DNA of 37,195 nucleotides from CAYVBN01 sp964538565. GTDB taxonomy: Bacteria; Pseudomonadota; Alphaproteobacteria; Rhizobiales; Xanthobacteraceae. The stretch's first letter is position 1. Each line of letters opens with the position of its first letter. The notes beneath the pieces were generated by a model, which searched no databases, had not been told where the DNA came from, and saw nothing but the letters and a program-made list of their open reading frames with translations. Shown here piece after piece: positions 1 through 8,709 of this stretch. Made by a program: the position numbers and the translations under genes. The stretch is from assembly GCA_964538565.1 (NCBI GenBank), contig CAZIGW010000195.1, positions 1 to 37,195 on the forward strand, written 5' to 3'.

Positions 1-621
1 GAAGTCGACGGCGTATTTATAGAATTCGGACGGCAGGAACTGCGTCAGCCCCATGGCGCCCGCCCAGGAGCTCTTCATGTCGGCGAGCCTGATGTGCCCT
101 TCCTCGACGATCTTGAGCGCGATCAGGAATTCCTGGCGGAACTGCTCCTTGCGCCGGCCGAGATAGGCCTGCGTCGCCAGCACGCGGATCGCGCTCTTGC
201 CGTCGGCCTGGCGTCCGTAGTCGGTCTCCCGCGCCCAGATCGCCAGCACCACGCTGCCCGGCACGCCGAACTCGCGTTCGATCGCGGCGAGTACCGGGCG
301 GTACTGTTCCATCAGCTTGCGGCCCTGCGCGGCGAGACGGCTGAAGCTCGCCTCGCGCAGATAGTCGGCCGGCGTGAGAACGAACTCGGGTTGGCCCGGA
401 CCCGGCTTCGTCGGCCGGCCCGGAATGACGAGATCGGGCAGCGAAAGGTCGGGCTCGAGTCCGCGCGTCGCCGCGTCGAACGTCGCGCGCGAGACGCCGA
501 GCGCCTGGGCCTGCGGCCAGAGACCCGCGAGGAAACTCTGGAACGCCGCGTCGGCCGCGCCTGCCGGGTGGGACAGCAGGACGGCGAGCACGCAGCCCGC
601 GCCCGCAAGCGCCGCTTTCAT
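1..621 (-). CDS. Lytic murein transglycosylase, MltB/SLT_2 family (C-terminus cut by window edge)
   Basis: The 207 visible residues begin with a typical signal peptide (MKAALAGAGCVLAVLL, then an Ala-rich cleavage region near AGAADA), so the protein should act in the periplasm. It then matches the SLT_2 fold: a helical lead with an FQSFLAGLWPQAQALGVS-type stretch, and the segment AIWARETDYG, where the Glu is expected to be the catalytic acid of MltB-type enzymes. The reading frame stays open through GLTQFLPSEFY to base 1, so the C-terminal half lies outside. The family cleaves the MurNAc-GlcNAc bond of peptidoglycan, making 1,6-anhydro ends. ATG 621 was chosen because it puts the signal peptide at the N-terminus. 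An in-frame GTG at 648 would add nine residues (SFDFLRRR) and is also possible. The next gene upstream, tam, has the same orientation but lies more than 200 bases away. Confidence 0.88.
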   Translation of the reverse strand, partial: MKAALAGAGCVLAVLLSHPAGAADAAFQSFLAGLWPQAQALGVSRATFDAATRGLEPDLSLPDLVIPGRPTKPGPGQPEFVLTPADYLREASFSRLAAQGRKLMEQYRPVLAAIEREFGVPGSVVLAIWARETDYGRQADGKSAIRVLATQAYLGRRKEQFRQEFLIALKIVEEGHIRLADMKSSWAGAMGLTQFLPSEFYKYAVDF

Positions 622-847
622 CCGCCGTCGAAGAAAATCGAAGCTCACGTCTGTCTCGCTGGTGATCTGTTTGCTCTTGCTTTCTCTGCAAGCCTGAAGC
701 GAATCGCCGCTCCGAACGTTCCGCGAACCTGGACGAATCGGAAACGGAGCATGGCCGGTGAATGCGGCCTTAACGCGAAGGGGGCCGCCCTGCCTGGGCG
801 TGCCGTTCCGTATTGTCCTCCGACCGCGTCGGCTCGCCCCATTGATC

Positions 848-1624
848 CTACCGCGCGACCACGAAGAACAGCCGAGGGAACCTCAGGAGCACGCGCCCGT
901 CGTATTGCGCCGGGTAGGCTTGCGCGATCTCGGCCGTATAGGCGGCGAGGAACTTCGCCCGCAGCGCGGCGTCGAGCGGGGCCAGAAAGGGCCGCAGCGC
1001 CGATCCTTTGAACCACTCGACGATCGCCTCCGCGCTTTCGAGCACGTGCTGATAGTGCGTGTGCCAGATGTCCACATGGGTGGCGAGCGGCCTGAGCAGA
1101 TCGTAGTAGGCGCCCGGCCGCGGCAGGTCGTCCCGCGCCGCACCGGCGAGCGCCGGCGCCCATGGCCCGCTGCGCCCCACCTCGCGCATCAGCGCGAGCG
1201 CCGGCTCATCGGTATTGTCCGGCATCTGCACGGCGAGCACCCCGCCCGGCCGCAGGGCGGCAAGCAGCCGGCGCAGCACGGCCGCGTGGTCCGGCACCCA
1301 TTGAAAGACCGCGTTGGCGAAGAGCAGATCCGTGTCCGGGTCCGGAGTCCACGTGGCGATGTCGGCCTCAACGAACGTGCGGCCGGGCAGCCGCCCGCGC
1401 GCCTGCCGCAGCATGTCGGGCGAGGAATCGAGCCCTATCACCTCCGCGTCCGGAAAACGCTCGATCAGAAGCTCGGTCGAATTGCCGGGCCCGCAGCCCA
1501 GGTCGACCACGCGCCGCGCCTGCCGCAGCGGGACCCGCGCCAGCAGATCGCGCGGCGGCCGCGTGCGTTCGTCCTCGAACTTGAGATACTGGTTCGGGTT
1601 CCACTTGGCGGGCTGGCGACTCAC
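848..1624 (-). CDS. tam: Trans-aconitate 2-methyltransferase
   Basis: A 258-residue class I SAM-dependent methyltransferase, the usual length for Tam. The N-terminus (WNPNQYLKFEDERTRPPRDLLARVP) is the characteristic Tam opening, followed by the SAM-binding motif VVDLGCGPGNST (about residues 39-50), the acidic ribose-contact region (EVIGLDSSPDML) and motif NAVFQWVPDH. Tam methylates trans-aconitate, a spontaneous isomer and inhibitor of the TCA intermediate cis-aconitate, in the cytoplasm. It starts 15 bases after the ettA stop codon on the same strand, so the two are probably cotranscribed. Assignment is by family-specific motifs. A generic methyltransferase of the same family remains a small possibility. 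Confidence 0.9.
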   Translation of the reverse strand: MSRQPAKWNPNQYLKFEDERTRPPRDLLARVPLRQARRVVDLGCGPGNSTELLIERFPDAEVIGLDSSPDMLRQARGRLPGRTFVEADIATWTPDPDTDLLFANAVFQWVPDHAAVLRRLLAALRPGGVLAVQMPDNTDEPALALMREVGRSGPWAPALAGAARDDLPRPGAYYDLLRPLATHVDIWHTHYQHVLESAEAIVEWFKGSALRPFLAPLDAALRAKFLAAYTAEIAQAYPAQYDGRVLLRFPRLFFVVAR

Positions 1625-1639
1625 GGGAAGCGATCCTGC

Positions 1640-3292
<1,653 letters not shown>

Positions 3293-3315
3293 ATTCGCCC
3301 GCCTCCTGTCGGTCA

Positions 3316-3416
3316 GAGCGCGATCCGCAAAAGTGGCATCCGGCGTCGCATCAGGTCGGGGTCTCGGCGCATGAACCCGGTCGGCGAACCGGCTCCCACT
3401 TCGCCGGATCATGCGC
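3316..3416. repeat. Degenerate rhizobial-type intergenic palindrome, copy A
   Basis: It opens with GAGCGCGATCCGCAAA and closes with a block (3380-3416) containing GTCGGCGAACCGG and CGCCGGATCATGCGC. The closing block recurs almost base for base at 4093-4128. Outer bases pair as GCGCGATC against GATCATGCGC. The layout (GATC-type ends, an ACCGG core and a CACTT/AAGTGG element) resembles the better preserved palindrome at 36295-36343, so I read it as a diverged member of the same family. Confidence 0.55.
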
Positions 3417-3826
3417 GAGGCGTCGGCAGCCTGCTTGTGGGGAAATTCGCGGCTGATGTAGCGGCGCGCGCGCCCAAGGGCAAGGCGCTTGCAAGCCCTG
3501 CTTGTTCGGCGCCCGCCGCGCCGCGCGGCCATTTGCCAGGGTTCGGGCGGAGATCGCCCGCGGCGCGTCGGGCCGGCGCGCGGGCTCCCTTCCGGTTGGC
3601 CGCGCCCGGCTTGGACGATCGGGTCTCGTCGTCGGACGTCCCTGTGTGACCTACACAACACACCGGCCCGAGGGAGTTGTGGCAGGATGCAATCAGGCCT
3701 GGAAATCGTAACGGATTTTAACGATTTTACTCCCAGGATGGATGGCGCGCTCGGGTGTGGCTTGGCCCTCGGCCGCGCGTCGAGCAACACCGGATCACCG
3801 GCTTCCCCCATCGCCGGACGTCTGCC

Positions 3827-4018
3827 ATGGTTTTGACCGCCGAAAAAATCCTAAGAGTCCGTAAGGCCTTGGTGAGGCTGTGGCAGCCGATTGCCCGGGA
3901 ACTGTTCGACCCCTACCGCCCCGAGCTTCATTACATGCGCGGGCCCGGGCCCAAGTGGCATGAGAAGCATGCCGGCGAGACGCCCGTTGTCTCCGGATTG
4001 TCCGAAGCCCCGGTCTAG
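3827..4018 (+). CDS. Possible small hypothetical protein (63 aa)
   Basis: An ATG-started frame encodes a basic, Trp/Tyr-containing peptide (MVLTAEKILRVRKALVRLW then a Pro-rich PYRPELHYMRGPGPKWHEKH section). No family was recognised. There is no convincing ribosome site before the ATG, and the first dozen codons (GTT, TTG, AAA, CTA, AGA, CGT) are unlike the strongly G/C-ending codons of neighbouring genes. The stop codon falls at the exact edge of repeat copy B. It could be a remnant of a larger gene or chance. It is included only because the composition is more protein-like than the other frames here. Confidence 0.22.
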   Translation: MVLTAEKILRVRKALVRLWQPIARELFDPYRPELHYMRGPGPKWHEKHAGETPVVSGLSEAPV

Positions 4019-4128
4019 GGCGCGATCCGCAAACATGGAAGGCGGTTCCGCGCGCGCTCGCGCGCCTATTCCATGGCCTGGCTCCTCATCTCGTCGGCGA
4101 ACCGGCTCCACTTCGCCGGATCATGCGC
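4018..4128. repeat. Degenerate rhizobial-type intergenic palindrome, copy B
   Basis: It starts GGGCGCGATCCGCAAA and ends with the block 4093-4128, which differs from copy A (3380-3416) by a single missing C in the ACCGGCTCC(C)ACTT part. Between them is an internal inverted repeat with arms CATGGAA (near 4034) and TTCCATG (near 4070) around a CGCGCG-rich centre, absent from copy A. The ends are conserved and the middle is not, as expected of a palindromic element diverging by internal change. Confidence 0.5.
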
Positions 4129-4356
4129 CGGGCCCCGCCTGATCCTTCGGTCGCCGATCTCCCCGGCTCCTGATCCGCGCCCCGATCGCGCCCCTGAGAG
4201 GTCGACGTGTTTGCCCGGAGCGCGCCGATGGGCTTCTCTGTGTCTCGCGTTCCCGCCCAAGCAAACCTGACGGGCACGCGATCGTCGGATCGGCCGGCGG
4301 CTCGCCAGAGTGCCGGCCGCCAGGATTCGGTCCGGAAAGAAGGGGTGGGTGTCACG

Positions 4357-5319
4357 ATGCCATATCGCTGCGCGGTGCTCGACGACTACCAGAACGTCGC
4401 CTTGAAGATGGCCGATTGGTCTAAGGTGACGGGCGACGTCGAGGTGAAGGTCTTCAATGCTCCGATCGGCCCGCCGGAGGAGGTCGTCCGTACGCTTCAA
4501 GGCTACGCCATCGTCTGCCTGATGCGCGAACGCACCCCGTTTCCGCGCCGGATGTTCGAGGCGCTTCCCGACCTGCGCCTGCTCATCACCACCGGGGCGC
4601 GCAACAACGCCATCGACATGGCGGCGGCCGCCGAGCGCGGCGTCGTCGTGTGCGGCACCGGCGCATTCGGCAGCCCGACGGTCGGCATCGTGTTCGGCCT
4701 GCTGCTCGAGCTCACGCGGCGCATCGGCTACGAGAACGCCCGGCTCAAGTCGGGCGCGACGTGGCAGGCCACGATCGGCAGCGATCTCGAGGGCAAGACG
4801 CTCGGCATCGTCGGGCTCGGCAAGCTTGGCGCGCGCGTCGCCAAGGTCGCGCAGGCGTTCGGCATGCGGGTCGTGGCCTGGAGCCAAAATCTGACGCCCG
4901 AGCGTTGCCGCGAGGTCGGCGTCGAGCACGTGGCGAAAGACGATCTGTTCCGCCAGGCCGACGTCGTCACCGTCCATGTCCAGCTCAGCGACCGCACGCG
5001 CGGCATGATCGGCGCGCACGAGCTCGGCCTGATGAAGCCGGGCGCCTATTTGATCAACACGGCGCGCGGGCCGATCGTGGTCGAGCAGGCTCTGCTCGAC
5101 GCGCTGCGCGAGAAGCGCATCGCCGGCGCCGGTCTCGACGTCTATGACATCGAGCCGTTGCCGCTCGATCACCCGCTGCGCACGATGGAGAACGTGGTGC
5201 TCACGCCGCATCTCGGCTACGTCAGCATCGAGAACTACCGCGCGTATTTCAAGGACATGGTCGACGACATCCGCGCCTGGCTCGACGGCAAGCCGGTGCG
5301 GACCATTGCGCCGCGCTGA
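4357..5319 (+). CDS. D-2-hydroxyacid dehydrogenase family protein
   Basis: A 320-residue cytosolic NAD(P)-dependent oxidoreductase of the D-isomer 2-hydroxyacid dehydrogenase family (formate/glycerate dehydrogenase type). The nucleotide-binding Rossmann segment carries GIVGLGKLGARV (GxGxxG at 153-158). The catalytic triad is visible as Arg237 (NTARGPIV), Glu266 (DIEPLPLDHPL) and His285 (LTPHLGYVS). These enzymes interconvert 2-keto and D-2-hydroxy acids; the precise substrate cannot be read from sequence. ATG 4357 is preceded by AAGAAGG at 4338-4344. A GTG at 4345 lies directly against that site and is less likely, and the frame open further upstream is not family-like. It stands alone, with 237 bases to the next gene. 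Confidence 0.9.
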   Translation: MPYRCAVLDDYQNVALKMADWSKVTGDVEVKVFNAPIGPPEEVVRTLQGYAIVCLMRERTPFPRRMFEALPDLRLLITTGARNNAIDMAAAAERGVVVCGTGAFGSPTVGIVFGLLLELTRRIGYENARLKSGATWQATIGSDLEGKTLGIVGLGKLGARVAKVAQAFGMRVVAWSQNLTPERCREVGVEHVAKDDLFRQADVVTVHVQLSDRTRGMIGAHELGLMKPGAYLINTARGPIVVEQALLDALREKRIAGAGLDVYDIEPLPLDHPLRTMENVVLTPHLGYVSIENYRAYFKDMVDDIRAWLDGKPVRTIAPR

Positions 5320-5556
5320 CAGGCGAGGCCGGATCGGCGCGAGCTGCCCGGGCCGGCATGGCCGGTCCTTGCCCACCATGTCTCGCATCGGGGCCTCGCC
5401 GGGGTTGTGCCGCGGGCCCCGACGGGCGGGAAAAATGGTGAAAATAGGGCCGAAGGCCACAGATAATCGTCTGACATCAAACCGCTGCGTGCGGTTGCAT
5501 CAGTCCATTAACTGAGACACATTCCGTTGATTGTGGGGGTTGGTGTTGGCGTCTAT

Positions 5557-6327
5557 ATGCCGCATCACCATTGGGGGCGTAGAGTTTCAGTGAAGCCGCG
5601 TACCGCGTCTCGCGTATTGGCGTCGAACGTCCACGTTTTCGTCGACTTCGACGGCACGATTTCGCTCGAAGATACGACCGACGTGATCCTGGAGCGCTTC
5701 GCCGACCCGGCGTGGCGCGAGGTCGAAGCCGAGTGGGTGGCCGGCACGATCGGTTCGCGCGAATGCCTCGCGCGCCAGATCGACCTCGTCCGCGCAACTC
5801 CGACGGATCTCGACGCGCTCGTCGACGACGTGAAGCTCGACGCGGGCTTTCCTCTGTTCGCCGCGATGTGCCGCGCCGAAGCCATCCCGCTCACCGTCGT
5901 ATCCGACGGCGTCGACCGCGTGGTTTCCGCCATGCTGGCGCGGGCCGGCGTCAAGGCGCCGGTCCTCGCCAACCGGCTCGAATGGCGCGGCGGCGATCGC
6001 TGGCGGCTCGGCTTTCCGCACGCGCGCGAGGATTGCCGTTCCGCCGCCGGCAACTGCAAATGCGCCGCGCTTGCCGGCGAAACGTTTGCTCTGCGCATCC
6101 TGGTCGGCGACGGGCGTTCGGATTTCTGCGCCGCCGAGAGCGCCGACATTGTGCTGGCGAAGAGCAGGCTTCTCGATCACTGCCGCGCGAACGCGATTCC
6201 CTTTGCACCGTTCGAGAACTTTGCCGAGGCGACCGGATTGCTGCGCGAGTGGGTCGGCACCCTGCGCCGCCGCGGAGTCATCGCGGCCCATGTCGAGGAG
6301 CAGGTGCATGCATCGCCCTCCTCTTAG
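5557..6327 (+). CDS. MtnX-like HAD-IB phosphatase
   Basis: A HAD-superfamily phosphatase. Motif I is VFVDFDGTIS with nucleophile and acid Asp30 and Asp32, motif II is TVVSDGVDRVV, and motif IV is LVGDGRSDFCAA. The cap insertion is of the small alpha-helical type of the IB group. The closest named relatives I recognise are MtnX-like enzymes (2-hydroxy-3-keto-5-methylthiopentenyl-1-phosphate phosphatase), but no methionine-salvage gene is nearby, so the substrate is open. The start is uncertain: ATG 5557 was used, GTG 5590 after a GGGGGCG tract removes eleven residues, and TTG 5527 adds ten. The 3' end overlaps the aminotransferase start by 20 bases, which implies translational coupling and a shared pathway. 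Confidence 0.85.
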   Translation: MPHHHWGRRVSVKPRTASRVLASNVHVFVDFDGTISLEDTTDVILERFADPAWREVEAEWVAGTIGSRECLARQIDLVRATPTDLDALVDDVKLDAGFPLFAAMCRAEAIPLTVVSDGVDRVVSAMLARAGVKAPVLANRLEWRGGDRWRLGFPHAREDCRSAAGNCKCAALAGETFALRILVGDGRSDFCAAESADIVLAKSRLLDHCRANAIPFAPFENFAEATGLLREWVGTLRRRGVIAAHVEEQVHASPSS

Positions 6328-7729
6328 GCTCGCCGAGGCTTCCGCAACCGAAACGGCCGCCGCCGAAGCCGAGCTTCTCAGGCTCGAGGCGCTCTATTGC
6401 TCGCACGGCGACACGGTCCACTACACCGATCCGCCAAAATTGTTCGAACGCTGCGAGGGCTCGTTTCTCTACGACGGGGCGGGCCGCGAGTATCTCGACC
6501 TGCAGATGTGGTACTCCGCCGCGAACCTCGGATACGCGCATCCCCGCGTCAACAATGCGCTCAAGCGCCAGATCGACCGGCTGCCGCAGCTCGCGAGCCA
6601 GTATCTGCACCGCGAGAAGATCGAGCTCGCCGCCCGCATCGCCCAGCGGGTCGAACGCACCTGGGGCACGAAGGGCCGCGTCCACTTCAACGTCGGCGGC
6701 TCGCAGGCGGTCGAGGATTCGCTCAAGCTCGTGCGCAACGCGACGGGTGGAAAATCGCTCATGTTCGCGTTCGAGGGCGGCTATCACGGCCGCACGCTCG
6801 GCGCCACCTCGATCACCTCGTCCTACCGCTACCGGCGCCGCTACGGACATTTCGGCGAACGCGCGCACTTCGTACCCTTCCCCTATTGCTTCCGCTGTCC
6901 GTACGGCAAGACGCGCGAGGATTGCGAACTCTATTGCGTCGACCAGTTTGCGCGCCTGTTCGACAGCGAATATCACGCGGTCTGGGACGGCAAGGCGGGC
7001 GAGGCCGAGTTCGCCGCCTTCTACGTCGAGGCGATCCAGGGCACGGGCGGCTACGTGATCCCGCCGCCCGGATATTTCGAGAAGCTCAAGGACGTCCTCG
7101 AGGCGCGGCGCATCCTTCTCGTCGACGACGAGATCCAGATGGGCTTCTACCGTGCCGGAAAATTCTGGGCGATCGAGAACTTCAACGTGAAGCCGGACAT
7201 TGTCGTCTTCGGCAAGGCGTTGACCAACGGGTTGAACCCGCTGTCGGGGATCTGGGCGCGCGAGGACCTGATCGCGCCGGACATCTTCCCGCCGGGCTCG
7301 ACGCATTCGACCTTCGCGTCCAATCCGCTCGGCACGGCGGCCGCGCTCGAAACGCTGCGGGTGCTCGACGAGGACGACTACGAGCGCATGACGGCGCTCG
7401 AGGGCGCCTATTTCCTCGAGGGCCTACGCGAACTCAAGCGCCGCCACAGGATCATCGGCGACGTCGACGGGCTCGGAATGGCGTTGCGCATCGAAGTCTG
7501 CGCCGAGGACGGATACACGCCCGACAAGGCCATTGTCGACCGCATGGTCCACGAGGCGCTCAAGGGCGACCTCGAGCACGACGGGCGGCGCTACGGCCTC
7601 GTGCTCGACATCGGGGGCTATTACAAGAACGTCATCACGCTCGCCCCCGCCCTTACGATCAGCTACGGCGAGATCGATCTCGCGCTCGTTCTTCTCGATC
7701 AGTTGTTCGCGCGCGTCGGAAAGAATTGA
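6308..7729 (+). CDS. Class III (PLP-dependent) aminotransferase
   Basis: A 473-residue fold-type I aminotransferase of the acetylornithine/4-aminobutyrate group. The PLP lysine is Lys303 in VVFGKALTNGLNP. The Asp that contacts the pyridine nitrogen is in LLVDDEIQMGF, and the small-domain segment STHSTFASNPLGTAAAL is intact. A Cys-containing insertion (PYCFRCPYGKTREDCELYC) resembles that of omega-aminotransferases acting on terminal amines. ATG 6308 has a GAGGAG ribosome site (6294-6299) inside the preceding HAD gene, so the two genes overlap. The amino donor and acceptor cannot be deduced. The neighbouring phosphatase and hydrolase suggest a small biosynthetic or degradative operon around an amino compound. 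Confidence 0.9.
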   Translation: MHRPPLRLAEASATETAAAEAELLRLEALYCSHGDTVHYTDPPKLFERCEGSFLYDGAGREYLDLQMWYSAANLGYAHPRVNNALKRQIDRLPQLASQYLHREKIELAARIAQRVERTWGTKGRVHFNVGGSQAVEDSLKLVRNATGGKSLMFAFEGGYHGRTLGATSITSSYRYRRRYGHFGERAHFVPFPYCFRCPYGKTREDCELYCVDQFARLFDSEYHAVWDGKAGEAEFAAFYVEAIQGTGGYVIPPPGYFEKLKDVLEARRILLVDDEIQMGFYRAGKFWAIENFNVKPDIVVFGKALTNGLNPLSGIWAREDLIAPDIFPPGSTHSTFASNPLGTAAALETLRVLDEDDYERMTALEGAYFLEGLRELKRRHRIIGDVDGLGMALRIEVCAEDGYTPDKAIVDRMVHEALKGDLEHDGRRYGLVLDIGGYYKNVITLAPALTISYGEIDLALVLLDQLFARVGKN

Positions 7730-7797
7730 TTGCGTCATGCGCATTTTGTGCGCCGGCACACCGGCTGCCGGGCGCACCGGATTGACGGGGGCGTCGA

Positions 7798-8679
7798 ATG
7801 ACGACGGTTGACCGCAGCTTCACGCTCGCGGGCGGTCGCACGGGATTTCTGCTGATCCACGGACTCGGCGGCACGCCGGTCGAGCTCAAGTTCGTGGCCA
7901 AGGGAATAGCGCGCGCGGGCTTCACCGTCCATTGCTGCCAGCTCGCCGGCCACTGTGGCAGCGAGGAGGACCTCCTCGCCACCGGCTGGCCGGACTGGTA
8001 CGCGAGCGTCGAGGCCGCGCTCGAGCGCATGCGCACCCAATGCGACGTCGTCATCGTCGGCGGCCTGTCGATGGGCGCCGTGCTCGCCCTGCACCTCGCG
8101 GCGAGGCGTCCGAACGATGTCGACGGGCTGGCGCTTTATGCGCCGACGCTGTGGTACGACGGCTGGTCGACGCCCTGGTATCGCTTCCTGGTCGACGCCG
8201 CGATGCTCACGCGCTTCGGCCAGTTCATCCTCAGCCGGTTCTATCGCTTCGTCGAGCGCGAGCCCTACGGCATCAAGGACCCCTACATCCGCGCGGTCGT
8301 GGTCGCCGCGATGAAGTCCGGCGACAATTCACAGGCGGGAATCTTCGTCACGCCGGGCGAATGCGTGCGCCAGCTCTGCCTGCTGGTCGGCGACGTGAAG
8401 CGCGAGCTCGCCTCGATCAAGACGCCGGCGCTGCTCGTCCAGGCGCGCGACGACGATCTCTCAAGCTTCAGGAACGCCGAATACCTTCAGCGCAACCTGG
8501 GAGGCATCGTCGACACGCTGGTGCTCGACGACAGCTACCACATTGTCACGGTCGATTCGCAACGCGACCTCGTGATCGAAGGTTCGGTGGCGTTCGCCAC
8601 CCTGCTCGTCACCCGCCGCAAGCTCGAGGAAAGAGGCGACGCCACCGTCCACGCGCTCACACAGTCCGCGCAGGCCTGA
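7798..8679 (+). CDS. Alpha/beta hydrolase (carboxylesterase/lipase-like)
   Basis: A 293-residue cytosolic alpha/beta hydrolase without signal peptide. The oxyanion-hole segment LLIHGLGGTP is at residues 18-27 and the nucleophile is Ser91 in GLSMG. The acid is probably in QARDDDLSS and the base His in DDSYHIVTVD, as in Est30-type carboxylesterases and monoacylglycerol lipases. It lies 68 bases after the aminotransferase on the same strand, with a GGGGG-rich ribosome site, so it is likely the third gene of that operon. It could cleave an ester, thioester or amide made or used by its partners. The stop codon is only 30 bases from the convergent end of the P-type ATPase gene, and no terminator is visible in that gap. 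Confidence 0.88.
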   Translation: MTTVDRSFTLAGGRTGFLLIHGLGGTPVELKFVAKGIARAGFTVHCCQLAGHCGSEEDLLATGWPDWYASVEAALERMRTQCDVVIVGGLSMGAVLALHLAARRPNDVDGLALYAPTLWYDGWSTPWYRFLVDAAMLTRFGQFILSRFYRFVEREPYGIKDPYIRAVVVAAMKSGDNSQAGIFVTPGECVRQLCLLVGDVKRELASIKTPALLVQARDDDLSSFRNAEYLQRNLGGIVDTLVLDDSYHIVTVDSQRDLVIEGSVAFATLLVTRRKLEERGDATVHALTQSAQA

Positions 8680-8709
8680 ACCCCGGAAAGCCGGCCCGCC
8701 ACGCGAGAT

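Larger units (their letters stand above)
3293..4356. other. 1.06 kb intergenic region between divergent ettA and dehydrogenase genes
   Basis: The region should contain promoters for ettA (minus) and the dehydrogenase (plus). No gene of recognised family lies here. It carries two related degenerate repeats (3316-3416 and 4018-4128) flanking one weak small ORF (3827-4018). Long open frames through it on both strands translate to arginine/proline-rich low-complexity protein and are typical high-G+C artefacts. Confidence 0.6.

Noticed and set aside
3293..3811. Extension of the EttA frame to 723 codons
   Set aside because: ATG 3292 has an AGGAGG site and the diagnostic EttA start. The upstream part is low-complexity and overlaps repeat copy A.
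5476..5510. Small hairpin AACCGC-TGCGT-GCGGTT with partial outer pairing upstream of the HAD gene
   Set aside because: Only six clear base pairs and no T-run; too weak to call an attenuator, operator or terminator.
8680..8709. Searched for a terminator between convergent hydrolase and ATPase genes
   Set aside because: Only 30 bases, with no inverted repeat of useful length and no T-run.
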